Source: Streptomyces sp. NBC_01549 (GTDB lineage: Bacteria; Actinomycetota; Actinomycetes; Streptomycetales; Streptomycetaceae). From it: a DNA stretch of 64,000 nt. The notes under the pieces were generated by a model. It did not search any database, was not told the origin of the DNA, and saw nothing but the letters and a program-made list of their open reading frames with translations. The stretch is from assembly GCF_026339955.1 (NCBI RefSeq), contig NZ_JAPEPW010000001.1, positions 1,922,001-1,986,000 on the forward strand, in the 5' to 3' direction. Positions 55,126 to 64,000 of the stretch are shown here, piece by piece (within the stretch, counting starts at the first letter, position 1; every line of letters starts with the position of its first letter). Position numbers and translations under genes: made by a program.

Positions 55126-55219
55126 CGATACCGGCACACCGGGCGGCCCCCACGGGACGGGGGCGTGGCCGGAAGGTAGCGTCTGCGGTGGATCCGCCCG
55201 GGAACACCGTTCAGCACGG

Positions 55220-55445
55220 GGAACGCCCCGTGCGCGTGGGACGTTGACCTGGGGCGGGTAGAACGTTCGGGGTACGAGCCCTGGGGGCGAACGTCCGGGG
55301 CGCTGACCTCGGGCGGAAGACCCGGAGCACGGACTCCGCGGAGCGGTGCCCGGGGTGCGAACCCCGGGTCCTGATCCTGAAAACGAACGCCTGGGGCGCG
55401 AGCCCCGGGCAGGACGCTCGGGGCGCGCGTCGCGAGCACGACGCC
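55220..55445. repeat. Degenerate tandem array of ~30-bp GC-rich units
   Basis: Six or so diverged units of the form GAACGnnCGGGGnGCGAnCCCCGGG in the gap between purN and the next rightward gene. Within units short palindromes form (GGGGTGCGAACCCC near 55352). It is not an obvious gene; reading frames through it are Arg/Pro/Ser-rich. Confidence 0.55.
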
Positions 55446-55494
55446 GTGTGGACACGCCGCCCGCCAGAACCACCAAGGGGAAGACGCACACCTG

Positions 55495-56316
55495 ATGCCG
55501 GACCGCAGTCTCCGACTCCCTCCGCTCCTGCTGCGCGAGCGGCGCCCTTCGCCTACCCCGCCGCGGGAGAGCGGGGACACGCCCGCGGGTGGGAACGGTT
55601 CCGCGGACGGACGCGGCCCTGACACAGAATCCGGCACGGGCACGGGCTCCGGCTCCGGCTCCGACGACAACCCGTTCGCTCCGCCGCCGGAGGGGACGCC
55701 GGACCGCCCCTGGCAACCTCGACGTCCCGCGTCCGGCCAGAACCCGAACGAGAAGGACGGTTCCGGATCCGACCCCGGACAGTCCCCCTGGGGCAGCCAG
55801 TGGAGCGACCGGCAGCCGGGGCGTTCGTCCGGCGGCGGTTTCGGCGACCGCCCCGGGACTCCGCGGGGTCAGGGCGGCCCGGAAGGTCCCGGCGGCGGTC
55901 CGGGCGCCGGAATGCGCTGGGACCCGACGGACCCGGCCCAGCGCCGCGCGCGCTTCGCGCTCCTCTCCGGAATGTGGGCGTTCTTCTTCGCCCTGTTCAG
56001 CTGGCCGTACGTAGCCCTGCTGCTCGGCGCGCTCGCCCTGTACTGGGGCGGCAGCGCCCTGCGCGCCAAGCCCCGCGCACAGGACCCGGACACCCCGGCT
56101 CCCGACCAGAACAACCGCCCCCAGACGACCGCCGCGGTGAGCGGCCTCGTCACCGCGTCCCTGGCCATCCTCATGGTCGCCGCGACCTTCACCGCGCAGC
56201 TCGTGTACAGCGACTACTACTCCTGTACGAACGACGCCCTCACCAACGCGGCCAAACAGTCCTGCAACGACCTCCTCCCGAAGGACCTGAGGGGCCTCCT
56301 GGGAACGCGCGGCTGA
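55495..56316 (+). CDS. Membrane protein with Gly/Pro-rich N-terminus
   Basis: 273 residues. The first 145 residues are Gly/Pro/Ser/Asp-rich, then three hydrophobic helices ([29 protein letters not shown] and [22 protein letters not shown]). The C-terminal [22 protein letters not shown] has two Cys. Conserved type in streptomycetes near purN; function unknown. An ATG at 55495 is the working start, though no strong RBS is close. Confidence 0.72.
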   Translation: MPDRSLRLPPLLLRERRPSPTPPRESGDTPAGGNGSADGRGPDTESGTGTGSGSGSDDNPFAPPPEGTPDRPWQPRRPASGQNPNEKDGSGSDPGQSPWGSQWSDRQPGRSSGGGFGDRPGTPRGQGGPEGPGGGPGAGMRWDPTDPAQRRARFALLSGMWAFFFALFSWPYVALLLGALALYWGGSALRAKPRAQDPDTPAPDQNNRPQTTAAVSGLVTASLAILMVAATFTAQLVYSDYYSCTNDALTNAAKQSCNDLLPKDLRGLLGTRG

Positions 56317-56317
56317 C

Positions 56318-56345
56318 CAGTTGGGGGCGGCGGGGGCGAGGAACC
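56318..56345. repeat. Dispersed repeat fragment
   Basis: GGGGCGGCGGGGGCGAGGAA, the same as near 45497, between convergent genes. Confidence 0.55.
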
Positions 56346-56355
56346 CCGGGCCCCC

Positions 56356-57924
56356 TCACTCGCCCCGTTCAGGCAGCTCCGGCAGCTCCGGCAAGGACAA
56401 CGCCTCCAGAGCCGCATCGGAGGGCAAGAGGTCGTACGGCTCCAGGCTCGGATCCGGATCGGGAGCCCGAGCCGGGCGCGGGGCCGGAGCCCCCACCACC
56501 GTCGGAGTCGGCTCCACCTGACCTCCGTCTCCACGCGACCGCCCCGCCGACCCCCACGAGAGCCACGACCGGCCCGCCCCCCACAACCCCCACGAGAACC
56601 ACGACAACCACCCCGGCCACGAAACCCCACCTCGCCGCCAAAGCCTCCACTCCCGCAACCCCACCCCCACCGGAACCCCCACCCCCACCGTCCAACCAAC
56701 CACCGCACCCCCCACCTGCCACCACACCGGCCCGAAGCGGGCCAACGCCGCCACCCCCAACGGCCCACCCGCCACCTCGGCGAGCACCGCCATCACCACC
56801 CCGCACAACACGGCCGCGAACCCGACCCCCACCACGACGCGCCCCCGCGACCAGACCTCACGCCCCTCCCCCGACTCCCCCGGCTCCCCCGCGGTCACCA
56901 GGAACCACGCCACCGTCACCCCCGCCGCCACCGGCAGGACCACCCCCGCCTCGCTCCACGCCGCCCCCGCCCCCGGCACCGGCACCGCCGCGAGCAGCGG
57001 AAACGCCGGAAGCAACGGCTCCGGCCCCGCCGCGGACAACGGCCCGGCGACATGCCCTGCCCCCAGGACGACCCCGGGCCCCAGCCCGTACGCGGCCCCC
57101 CACACCGCCGCGTTCGGCACGAGCGCCAGGCAGAGCAGCAGTACCGCGAACCGTCCCGACCAGACCTCGGTGAGCTGCGCGAACGAGTCCCGGGCGGCAT
57201 CTCCGTGCCACACCAGCGACACCGCCACCAACAGCGACCCACCCCCGACGAGCACCGCGGCCCCGCCTCCCGCCGCCCGCGCCGAAGCCCCGAGGAGTTC
57301 GGGCGAGCAACGACGCACCCAGGCGGGCAGCCCGGCGAGCAACCGCCGGACCCTCGCGGGCGCGGGGAAACCGGCGCGGCCGTACGTCACCCACACCCCC
57401 ACCCCCGCCGCACTCCCGGCGAGCAACGGCAGGCACCCGGCGGTCCACATCCACGAAGGCCGCAACTCCCCGCCCGAGCAGTACAGCGCGGCCGCCAGTC
57501 CGACCGTCAGATAGCCCGCCACGACCCCGGTCCACACCGTGCCCGGCTCCGCCTCGGCCTCGGCGTCCGCCACACCGCGCGCCGCCCGGTACAGCAGCCA
57601 CACGGGCAGGACGACCAGCAGCAGTGGTGTCACGCCCACCGGCATGGGCAGGTCCGACAGGGTTTCGGTGCGGATCAGCTCCACACCGTGCGCGAGCAGC
57701 CACAACGCGGCGGCCACGTGCAGCGCTCCGCCCATTCCGCTGTCCGGATAGGGCGAGCTGATCCACAGCATCATGACGAGGACGGCGAACGAGCCGAGTC
57801 CGAGCCCCGCCGCGAGGGCGCCACCCAGGAGGCTGGCGCCCAGTCCGGGTGATCGGTGGCGCATCCGGGTGAGCAGGGGCGACAACGACAGCCTGCGGTC
57901 GGTCATTTGGGTCATATCCGCCAT
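56356..57924 (-). CDS. DUF6350-type polytopic membrane protein
   Basis: 522 residues, 10 or more transmembrane helices ([37 protein letters not shown] and others), with a short polar C-terminus ending [12 protein letters not shown]. Its size, layout and place between purN and sucD match the actinobacterial DUF6350 (PerM-like) family, in mycobacteria linked to cell division under stress. The family name is from memory of this neighbourhood. Confidence 0.72.
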   Translation of the reverse strand: MADMTQMTDRRLSLSPLLTRMRHRSPGLGASLLGGALAAGLGLGSFAVLVMMLWISSPYPDSGMGGALHVAAALWLLAHGVELIRTETLSDLPMPVGVTPLLLVVLPVWLLYRAARGVADAEAEAEPGTVWTGVVAGYLTVGLAAALYCSGGELRPSWMWTAGCLPLLAGSAAGVGVWVTYGRAGFPAPARVRRLLAGLPAWVRRCSPELLGASARAAGGGAAVLVGGGSLLVAVSLVWHGDAARDSFAQLTEVWSGRFAVLLLCLALVPNAAVWGAAYGLGPGVVLGAGHVAGPLSAAGPEPLLPAFPLLAAVPVPGAGAAWSEAGVVLPVAAGVTVAWFLVTAGEPGESGEGREVWSRGRVVVGVGFAAVLCGVVMAVLAEVAGGPLGVAALARFGPVWWQVGGAVVGWTVGVGVPVGVGLREWRLWRRGGVSWPGWLSWFSWGLWGAGRSWLSWGSAGRSRGDGGQVEPTPTVVGAPAPRPARAPDPDPSLEPYDLLPSDAALEALSLPELPELPERGE

Positions 57925-58020
57925 GCTCCCAACGACACGCGCTTTCTCGTCGTAACAGGCGAAGCTTGGATGTGTCGCTCAATATGCAGCTATGTACTTT
58001 TTCGTACTAAGGGGCACCCT

Positions 58021-59238
58021 GTGGGGTCCGACATGACACGCACCCCTGCGACCCCGCTGCCCTCACCCAAGGAGCGCCGCCGCCTGCGCGAGGCCAAGTC
58101 GCTGAGCCAGGACGACGTCGCGGCCGCGGTGGGCGTCACCCGTGCGACGGTGCGCTCGTGGGAGAACGGCCGTACGACGCCGCGCGGCCACAAACGGGAG
58201 GCGTACGTACGGCTGCTGACGGGCACTGAGATGACCGCCCATCAGGAGAACTCGGCTCCCGCTTTGGTCGGCGCCGCCACGGGCCCCGTACAGGCGTCTC
58301 CCGACCGCGCCGAACCCGCCCCTGAGCCGCCCCCCGAAACTCCGCCCACCTCCGAAATCGCCCCCGAACCCGAACGCGACCCCGAGCTCCGACCCGCACT
58401 CCGACCCGAGCTCCAACCCGCGCTCGAACCCCTTTCGGCCCCCCTGACACCCGATCAGGCCTTCGACGCCCTCTACGCGTTCTGCGCCCCCGCCCTCGCA
58501 CGGCAGACCTATCTGCTCACCGGGCGGCGCGAGCTGGCGCGCGAGTCGGTGGAGCGGGCCTTCCAGCTGGCCTGGCACCGCTGGCCCGAGGTGGCCCTGG
58601 ACCGGGATCCGGCGGGGTGGGTGCGGGCGACGGCGTACGAGTTCGCGCTCTCGCCCTGGCACCGGCTGCGCCCCCGGCACCGCAACCCGGAGCCGCCGCC
58701 CACCGCCCCCGCGGACCGCGCGCTGCTCGACGTACTCCTGACGCTGCCGCCCGTGTACCGGCGGACCCTGCTGCTCTACGACGGGGTCGGTCTCGATCTG
58801 CCGGAGACCGCGGCCGAGACGGAGGCGAGCACGCCCGCGGCGGCCAACCGGCTGCTGCGCGCGCGAGAGGCCGTGGCCGCGCGGCTGCCGGAACTGGCGG
58901 TACCGGAGGAGTTGCACCGGCGGCTCGCCCAGGTCGCCTCCACGCAGCGGCTGCGCCCCGCGAGACCCACCATGGTCCGCTGGGGCGGGGAGCAGCGGGC
59001 CCGGCACTGGACCCGCGCCGCCATCGCCTTCACGGTCGTCCTCATCGGCGTCACGACGCTGACGCTGCGCACGGCCCCGGACCACTACGAGCCGCCGCTG
59101 GCGCCCGGCGCCACGGTGCAAGGAGTACCACCCCGGGTCGCGCCAGGGCCGCTGTCCGCGGAGGAGCTGGCACTGCGCGCCAAGCTCAAGAGTGAGACGG
59201 TCAGCGGTCCGCAGCGGCTGGTTCCGGAGCCGGGCTGA
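58021..59238 (+). CDS. XRE HTH fused to sigma-70-like region, with membrane helix
   Basis: 405 residues. XRE HTH at about 15-60 (PKERRRLREAKSLSQDDVAAAVGVTRATVRSWENGR), then a Pro/Glu/Leu repeat linker (PELRPALRPELQPALEP). A sigma-factor-like region follows (FDALYAFCAPALARQTYLLTGRRELARESVERAFQLAWHRWPEV) with a region-4-like part (LLTLPPVYRRTLLLYDGVGLDLPETAAETEASTPAAANRLLRARE). A transmembrane helix near 330 precedes a short outer tail. GTG at 58021 has AAGGGG at a good distance; ATG at 58033 is the alternative. Confidence 0.8.
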   Translation: MGSDMTRTPATPLPSPKERRRLREAKSLSQDDVAAAVGVTRATVRSWENGRTTPRGHKREAYVRLLTGTEMTAHQENSAPALVGAATGPVQASPDRAEPAPEPPPETPPTSEIAPEPERDPELRPALRPELQPALEPLSAPLTPDQAFDALYAFCAPALARQTYLLTGRRELARESVERAFQLAWHRWPEVALDRDPAGWVRATAYEFALSPWHRLRPRHRNPEPPPTAPADRALLDVLLTLPPVYRRTLLLYDGVGLDLPETAAETEASTPAAANRLLRAREAVAARLPELAVPEELHRRLAQVASTQRLRPARPTMVRWGGEQRARHWTRAAIAFTVVLIGVTTLTLRTAPDHYEPPLAPGATVQGVPPRVAPGPLSAEELALRAKLKSETVSGPQRLVPEPG

Positions 59239-59252
59239 GCCGGGTACGACGA

Positions 59253-59286
59253 CGGGCTCGCACCCCCGTGGGGGGATGCGAGCCCG
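59253..59286. terminator. Convergent terminator
   Basis: CGGGCTCGCA / TGCGAGCCCG with an inner C5/G5 pair, between the HTH-sigma gene and sucD. Confidence 0.8.
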
Positions 59287-59302
59287 TTCGGCTTGGTGAA
59301 GG

Positions 59303-60187
59303 TCAGCCGGCGAGGATCTCGCGGGCCAGCTTCGCCGTCTCGGTCGGCGTCTTGCCGACCTTGACGCCGGCGGCCTCGAGGGCCTCCTTCTTCGCGGCGG
59401 CCGTGCCGGAGGAGCCGGAGACGATGGCGCCGGCGTGGCCCATGGTCTTGCCCTCGGGCGCGGTGAAGCCGGCGACGTAACCGACGACCGGCTTCGTCAC
59501 GTTCTTCGCGATGAAGTCCGCCGCACGCTCCTCGGCGTCGCCACCGATCTCGCCGATCATCACGATCAGGTCGGTGTCGGGGTCGGCCTCGAACGCGGCG
59601 AGCGCGTCGATGTGCGTCGTGCCGATGACCGGGTCGCCACCGATGCCGACGGCGGACGAGAAGCCGATGTCACGGAGCTCGTACATCATCTGGTACGTCA
59701 GCGTGCCGGACTTGGAGACCAGGCCGATGCGGCCCGGCTTCGTGATGTCGCCCGGGATGATGCCGGCGTTCGACTGGCCCGGGGTGATGAGACCGGGGCA
59801 GTTCGGGCCGATGATGCGGGTCTTGTTGCCCTTCGACTTCGCGTACGCCCAGAAGGCGGCGGAGTCGTGGACGGCGATGCCCTCGGTGATGACGACCGCG
59901 AGGGGGATCTCCGCGTCGATCGCCTCGACGACGGCGGCCTTGGCGAACGCCGGCGGCACGAAGAGGACGGACACGTTGGCGCCCGTCTTCTCCATGGCCT
60001 CGGCGACCGTGCCGAAGACCGGGATCTCGGTGCCGTCGATGTCGACGGACGTGCCCGCCTTGCGCGGGTTCACGCCACCGACGATGTTCGTGCCGTCGGC
60101 CAGCATGAGCTTGGTGTGCTTCATGCCCGTGGCACCGGTCATGCCCTGGACGATGACCTTGCTGTCCTTGTTGAGGAAGATAGCCAT
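59303..60187 (-). CDS. sucD: Succinyl-CoA ligase alpha subunit
   Basis: 294 residues. CoA-binding [27 protein letters not shown] and the phospho-His block [16 protein letters not shown]. It forms the succinyl-CoA synthetase with SucC, 21 bp upstream in the same operon. ATG at 60187 with GAGGGAA. Confidence 0.97.
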   Translation of the reverse strand: MAIFLNKDSKVIVQGMTGATGMKHTKLMLADGTNIVGGVNPRKAGTSVDIDGTEIPVFGTVAEAMEKTGANVSVLFVPPAFAKAAVVEAIDAEIPLAVVITEGIAVHDSAAFWAYAKSKGNKTRIIGPNCPGLITPGQSNAGIIPGDITKPGRIGLVSKSGTLTYQMMYELRDIGFSSAVGIGGDPVIGTTHIDALAAFEADPDTDLIVMIGEIGGDAEERAADFIAKNVTKPVVGYVAGFTAPEGKTMGHAGAIVSGSSGTAAAKKEALEAAGVKVGKTPTETAKLAREILAG

Positions 60188-60208
60188 GGCGGTTGTTTCC
60201 CTCGTCCC

Positions 60209-61387
60209 TTACTTCGCAGCCGCGAGCTCGGCGGCCTTGTCGGCCGCGCCGTCCATGGTGTCCACACGCTGGACCAGCGGGTGGTTGGCGTCCGACAGGA
60301 TCTTGCGACCCAGCTCGGCGTTGTTGCCGTCCAGACGCACGACCAGCGGCTTGGTGACTTCCTCGCCCTTGTCCTTGAGCAGCTGGAGCGCCTGGACGAT
60401 GCCGTTGGCGACCTCGTCACAGGCGGTGATGCCACCGAAGACATTGACGAAGACGGACTTGACGTCCGGGTCGCCGAGGATGATCTCCAGGCCGTTCGCC
60501 ATCACCGCGGCGGAGGCGCCGCCACCGATGTCGAGGAAGTTGGCGGGCTTGACGCCACCGTGGTTCTCACCGGCGTACGCGACGACGTCCAGGGTGCTCA
60601 TGACGAGACCCGCGCCGTTGCCGATGATGCCGACCTCGCCGTCGAGCTTGACGTAGTTGAGGTTCTTGGCCTTGGCGGCGGCCTCGAGCGGGTTGGCCGC
60701 CGCGTGGTCGACGAGCGCCTCGTGGTCCGGCTGACGGAACTCGGCGTTCTCGTCCAGCGACACCTTGCCGTCGAGCGCGATGACGCGGCCGTCGGCGACC
60801 TTGGCGAGCGGGTTCACCTCGACAAGGAGGGCGTCCTCCTTGATGAAGGTGTCCCACAGCGTCACCAGGATCTCGGCGACCTGCTCCGCGACCTCGGCCG
60901 GGAACTTCGCCTGGGCGACGATCTCGCGGGCCTTCTCGATCGAGACGCCCTCGTTGGCGTCGACCGGGACCTTCGCGAGGGCCTCGGGGTTCTCCTCCGC
61001 GACGACCTCGATCTCCACGCCGCCCTGGACGGACGCCATGGCGAGGAAGGTGCGGTTGGTGCGGTCGAGGAGGTACGAGACGTAGTACTCCTCGGCGATC
61101 TCGGGCGCGGTCTCGGCGATCATCGCCTTGTGGACCGTGTGGCCCTTGATGTCCATGCCGAGGATGTCCGTCGCGCGGGCGACGGCCTCGTCCGGGGTGG
61201 CGGCGAGCTTGACGCCGCCGGCTTTCCCGCGGCCACCGACCTTCACCTGAGCCTTGACGACGGACTTGCCGCCAAGACGCTCGGTCGCCTCGCGGGCTGC
61301 CTCAGGCGTGTCAATGACTTCACCGGCCAGCACCGGTACACCGTGCTTGGCGAAGAGGTCCCTCGCCTGGTACTCGAACAGGTCCAC
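60209..61387 (-). CDS. sucC: Succinyl-CoA ligase beta subunit
   Basis: 392 residues. N-terminal ATP-grasp ([36 protein letters not shown]), [10 protein letters not shown] for metal binding and [17 protein letters not shown] in the C-terminal domain. TCA-cycle enzyme making ATP or GTP from succinyl-CoA. First gene of the sucCD operon. Confidence 0.97.
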   Translation of the reverse strand: MDLFEYQARDLFAKHGVPVLAGEVIDTPEAAREATERLGGKSVVKAQVKVGGRGKAGGVKLAATPDEAVARATDILGMDIKGHTVHKAMIAETAPEIAEEYYVSYLLDRTNRTFLAMASVQGGVEIEVVAEENPEALAKVPVDANEGVSIEKAREIVAQAKFPAEVAEQVAEILVTLWDTFIKEDALLVEVNPLAKVADGRVIALDGKVSLDENAEFRQPDHEALVDHAAANPLEAAAKAKNLNYVKLDGEVGIIGNGAGLVMSTLDVVAYAGENHGGVKPANFLDIGGGASAAVMANGLEIILGDPDVKSVFVNVFGGITACDEVANGIVQALQLLKDKGEEVTKPLVVRLDGNNAELGRKILSDANHPLVQRVDTMDGAADKAAELAAAK

Positions 61388-61566
61388 GCGCGTCCGTCCC
61401 TATCAGTGATCTCGCGGTTCGTTGGATGCGTGGGCGTGCCGCGAAGGGCAACGTGACGTCCGCTGTCACAAGGGTGGCGCACACGGTGTCCGAGCGCGCG
61501 GCATGTCCGTCTCGCAGGTTATCGCCGCAGGACGTGGGTCCCTAAATCGCAGGTCACACCTGAGCG

Positions 61567-61580
61567 GTGATACCTGTCAC
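61567..61580. promoter_or_regulatory. Crp-type site GTG-N6-GNCAC upstream of sucCD
   Basis: GTGATACCTGTCAC fits the streptomycete Crp consensus GTGNNNNNNGNCAC and nearly the classic TGTGA-N6-TCACA. It lies 180 bp upstream of sucC. A second related half (GGTCACACC) is 16 bp away. Confidence 0.5.
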
Positions 61581-61596
61581 AGATTTGGCCTTCACA

Positions 61597-61632
61597 GGGC
61601 CTCACCAGGCTGGGGTTTGCCTGGTGAGGCCC
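61597..61632. terminator. 14-bp-stem hairpin between VWA gene and sucC
   Basis: Perfect arms GGGCCTCACCAGGC (61597-61610 / 61619-61632), 8-nt loop. Either a delayed terminator for the VWA operon or part of the suc leader region. Confidence 0.55.
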
Positions 61633-62100
61633 CTCGAACAGCCCCCAAGGGGCCCAGGGAGGGCGGTCCCCACCCCCATGGGGACCACCCTCCCCATCCG
61701 CGGGTTTCGGTCGGACACGGCCGATGGATTTCGGCCGTCCGGGGCCGTGGCCCCGCGGAGTCGGTCGGTCGGCAGCGGACTCGGCCACGCCATAGGCCAA
61801 ACAGGTGGCACTGCCTCCGGCACCCGCCACGACCGACCGGAGCAGGTCCGAACGGCGGAGCAGAGCCGTTCCGCGTCTAAACGTCAGTTCGATATCGGGG
61901 GGTCCCTGCGCCACGTCCCGGTGCTCGCCGCGCACGGCGACACCGTCGACGTCCGCACCGACGCGGGCGGGCCCGTAGTACGCGGGAACGACGGGCCCAG
62001 CGTCCCCACGCCGCACGGCCGGGTGCGACGAGGGCATGACACTCCCGTCCGCCGCCTGCGCCCGCTCCCCGCACCTCTCCTCACGTCTCCTCGCATCTCC

Positions 62101-63336
62101 TCACGCGGTGTCCGGTATCGGGAGCGGGCGCTTCTCGATCGCCGCCGCCATCACCTCGGGAAACAGGTCGGGCGTACAGGCGAACGCCGGTGCGTCCAGC
62201 GCCGCGAGCGCCGCCGCATGCTCGCGGTCGTACGCGGGCGCCCCTTCGTCGGACAGCGCCAGCAGCGTCACGAACTGCACCCCCGACGCCTTCATCGCCG
62301 CGACCCGCTTGAGCATCTCGTCGCGTATGCCCCCTTCGTAGAGGTCACTGATGAGCACGACCACCGTGTCGGCGGGCCGGGTGATCTGCGACTGGCAGTA
62401 CGCGAGTGCCCTGTTGATGTCCGTACCGCCGCCCAACTGGGTGCCGAAGAGGACGTCGACCGGGTCATCGAGCTGGTCGGTCAGGTCGACGACGGCCGTG
62501 TCGAAGACGACGAGCCGGGTGGCGATGGACCGCATCGACGCGAGGACGGCACCGAACACGGACGCGTAGACGACGGACGCCGCCATCGATCCCGACTGGT
62601 CGATACAGAGGATGACCTCCTTCTTCACGGACTGCGCAGCACGCCCGTAGCCGATCAGCCGCTCGGGCACGATCGTGCGGTACTCGGGCAGGTAGTGCTT
62701 CAGGTTCGCCGCGATCGTGCGGTTCCAGTCGATGTCCTGGTGACGGGGTCTGCTGACGCGCGTACTGCGGTCGAGGGCGCCGGTGAGGGTGGCCCGGGTA
62801 CGGCTGGCGAGCCGCTTCTCCAGATCCTCGACCACCTTGCGCACGACGGCCCGTGCCGTTTCCTTCGTCGTCTCCGGCATGACCTTGTTGAGGGAGAGCA
62901 GCGTGCCGACCAGGTGCACATCGGCCTCTACCGCCTCCAGCATCTCGGGCTCAAGGAGCAGGGTGGACAGCCCGAGCCGGTCGATGGCGTCCCGCTGCAT
63001 CACCTGCACGACGGACGAGGGGAAGTACGTCCGGATGTCACCGAGCCAGCGCGCGACGGACGGCGCCGACGCCCCGAGCCCCGCCGAACGGTCCCGCCCC
63101 GACCGCCCCTGGCCGTCCTTCCCGTACAACGCGGTGAGCGCCCCGTCCATCGCCGCGTCCTGCCCCGCGAGCACGCATCCGGTGCCGTCCGCCTCCTCGC
63201 CCCCGAGCACGAGCCGCCACCGCCGCAACCGCTCGTCGGTGATCTCAGTGGCGTTGGTGGTGTCGGTGGCGTTGGTGGTGTCCTTGGTTCCGGTCGATCC
63301 GGTCGATCCGGTCGCTTCCCCAGGTGTCGCTGTCAT
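62101..63336 (-). CDS. VWA-domain protein
   Basis: 411 residues. The N-terminus is a Thr/Asn repeat (TNATDTTNATE), then a helical region, and a C-terminal von Willebrand A domain with an intact MIDAS (DQSGSM, then GGGTDI and ISDLYEGG). The ATG at 63336 overlaps the upstream DUF5682 stop as ATGA. Such VWA/DUF5682 pairs usually follow a MoxR-type AAA ATPase, which would lie beyond the window. A chaperone-like or metal-insertion role is inferred from that class. Confidence 0.85.
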   Translation of the reverse strand: MTATPGEATGSTGSTGTKDTTNATDTTNATEITDERLRRWRLVLGGEEADGTGCVLAGQDAAMDGALTALYGKDGQGRSGRDRSAGLGASAPSVARWLGDIRTYFPSSVVQVMQRDAIDRLGLSTLLLEPEMLEAVEADVHLVGTLLSLNKVMPETTKETARAVVRKVVEDLEKRLASRTRATLTGALDRSTRVSRPRHQDIDWNRTIAANLKHYLPEYRTIVPERLIGYGRAAQSVKKEVILCIDQSGSMAASVVYASVFGAVLASMRSIATRLVVFDTAVVDLTDQLDDPVDVLFGTQLGGGTDINRALAYCQSQITRPADTVVVLISDLYEGGIRDEMLKRVAAMKASGVQFVTLLALSDEGAPAYDREHAAALAALDAPAFACTPDLFPEVMAAAIEKRPLPIPDTA

Positions 63337-64000
63337 CGGGCCACCCCCGCAAAGTCGTCGTCGTAGGACTCGTCCAGCCCCAGCAGCAGGCTCAGCACCG
63401 GCAGGACCGCGTCGGCGCGCTCGGGGTCGAGGTCGGGAGCGAACCCGGGTATGCCGGAGGCGGCGACCTCGGCGCTCCCCCGCGCCCCCGGGCCGCGCCG
63501 GACCAGCTCGCCCAGCGTTCTGCGCACCCCGGCCTCGTACGCCGAGAACGTGCGCCGCAGCAGCGGCAGCACATCGGTGAACGCCTCCGCCGGCACCCCG
63601 GTCAGCCACGCGTCCACCAGAGCGAGCAGCCGCTCGTCGTGCACGAGCAGCATCCCGCCCCCGGAGCCACCGCCGACGAACCCCTCGACCCACGCGGCCG
63701 CGTCCCCCGGCTCCGTACCCGGCGACAGCACGAGCCCCATGAGCCGCGCGGCCTCGTCCTGCTCCAACTCCCCGTCGTCCAGTAGCAGTCGTACCGCCCG
63801 CCCACGGATCACCCCCGGCACGGTGTCCCGTCCGCTCAGCACCCGGAGTACGGAGTGCCAGCGCTCGCGTATCCCTCCGGAGGACACCGCGCCCGGTTCC
63901 CCCAACAAGCCCACCGCGCCGTGCACCGCGTCCACATGGCGTCGCATGTGCTCGGCGGCCTCGGCGTCCAGGGCCGCGCAGGCCGGTGGCAGCCCGACGA
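63333..64000 (-). CDS. DUF5682-like protein, C-terminal part (partial)
   Basis: The frame is open to the right edge, so the gene begins outside. The visible 221 residues are helical and Leu/Ala/Glu-rich (AALDAEAAEHMRRHVDAVHGAV, LMGLVLSPGTEPGDAAAWVEGFVGGGSGGG, VLPLLRRTFSAYEAGVRRTLGELV). Overlap with the VWA gene (ATGA) shows one operon. The DUF5682 name rests on the neighbourhood and remembered family features. Confidence 0.65.
   Translation of the reverse strand, partial: VGLPPACAALDAEAAEHMRRHVDAVHGAVGLLGEPGAVSSGGIRERWHSVLRVLSGRDTVPGVIRGRAVRLLLDDGELEQDEAARLMGLVLSPGTEPGDAAAWVEGFVGGGSGGGMLLVHDERLLALVDAWLTGVPAEAFTDVLPLLRRTFSAYEAGVRRTLGELVRRGPGARGSAEVAASGIPGFAPDLDPERADAVLPVLSLLLGLDESYDDDFAGVAR

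Larger units (their letters stand above)
61388..62100. other. Gap between sucC and the VWA gene
   Basis: 713 bp. Holds the sucC promoter side, a Crp-like site (61567-61580) and a long hairpin (61597-61632). Open frames across it are Arg/Pro-rich and lack RBS, so I call no gene. Confidence 0.5.

Noticed and set aside
55030..55200. ZTP riboswitch upstream of purN-purH
   Set aside because: Conserved pfl blocks not found; only a plausible promoter.
61388..62100. Cobalamin-type riboswitch suggested by a GCCACTG-like patch near 61800
   Set aside because: No B12 box or ordered aptamer elements, and neighbouring genes have no link to cobalamin.
61567..63366. 599-codon plus-strand frame opposite the VWA gene
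   Set aside because: Antisense to a VWA domain with intact MIDAS; composition rich in Arg, Gly and Val without a domain.

Overview
The window is about 72% GC by eye, genes are dense with short overlaps (GTGA, TGATG) and frequent GTG starts, and many proteins have Streptomyces-type families (DUF5753/DUF397 pair, DUF3017 beside folD, HTH proteins with one membrane helix, Pro/Gly-rich membrane proteins). I read it as a chromosomal core segment of a Streptomyces. From memory, the gene order resembles the S. coelicolor stretch that runs from sucCD through purNH, folD, mdh, the betaine genes, glyA and trpS to a D-alanyl-D-alanine carboxypeptidase.

Layout. 1-7.8 kb: a partial phosphatase-like gene, a peptide-type solute-binding protein, a metallophosphoesterase, a DD-carboxypeptidase, then a leftward run YihY/BrkB-GtrA-UbiA-PAP2. 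7.9-10.3 kb: DprE1- and DprE2-like genes facing that run. Together UbiA, PAP2, DprE1 and DprE2 make a complete decaprenyl-phosphoryl-arabinose-like pathway. A 207-bp MITE-like element sits exactly at the dprE1 stop codon. 10.3-21.4 kb: a 2H phosphoesterase, trpS, glyA preceded by a clear ZTP (pfl) riboswitch, ornithine aminotransferase, an ATP-grasp glutathionylspermidine-synthase-like gene, transporters, and an anti-sigma-like ATPase with an XRE-DUF397 pair.

21.5-31.2 kb is the accessory part: a DUF3050 protein, then across an AT-rich divergent promoter an ABM-type monooxygenase, a fused PabAB aminodeoxychorismate synthase, two adenylate-forming ligases, an FAD monooxygenase and a PabC-like lyase, mostly translationally coupled, with an AhpD-like gene facing it. 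It looks like a small pathway that makes p-aminobenzoate, activates it and oxidises it, without any PKS or NRPS. I do not recognise the product; this is the best candidate for an undescribed system. 31.2-33.2 kb holds a solo TnpB with an apparent omega-RNA end and a remnant gene.

33.2-40.4 kb: a five-gene leftward operon betB-(choline oxidase/dehydrogenase)-proV-proW-proX for choline/betaine uptake and conversion. 40.7-48.0 kb: membrane proteins, mdh and two HTH-membrane regulators. 48.1-55.5 kb: DUF3017-folD, a secreted I36-type inhibitor, an HTH-peptidoglycan-binding protein with an apparently inactivated muramidase-like domain, and purN-purH. 55.5-64 kb: membrane proteins, an HTH/sigma-like fusion, sucCD with a Crp-like site upstream, and a VWA-DUF5682 pair running off the end.

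One-carbon/folate metabolism recurs through the window: glyA under a ZTP sensor, folD, purN, purH (which makes and uses ZMP) and a PABA cluster. No rRNA, tRNA or CRISPR array was seen.
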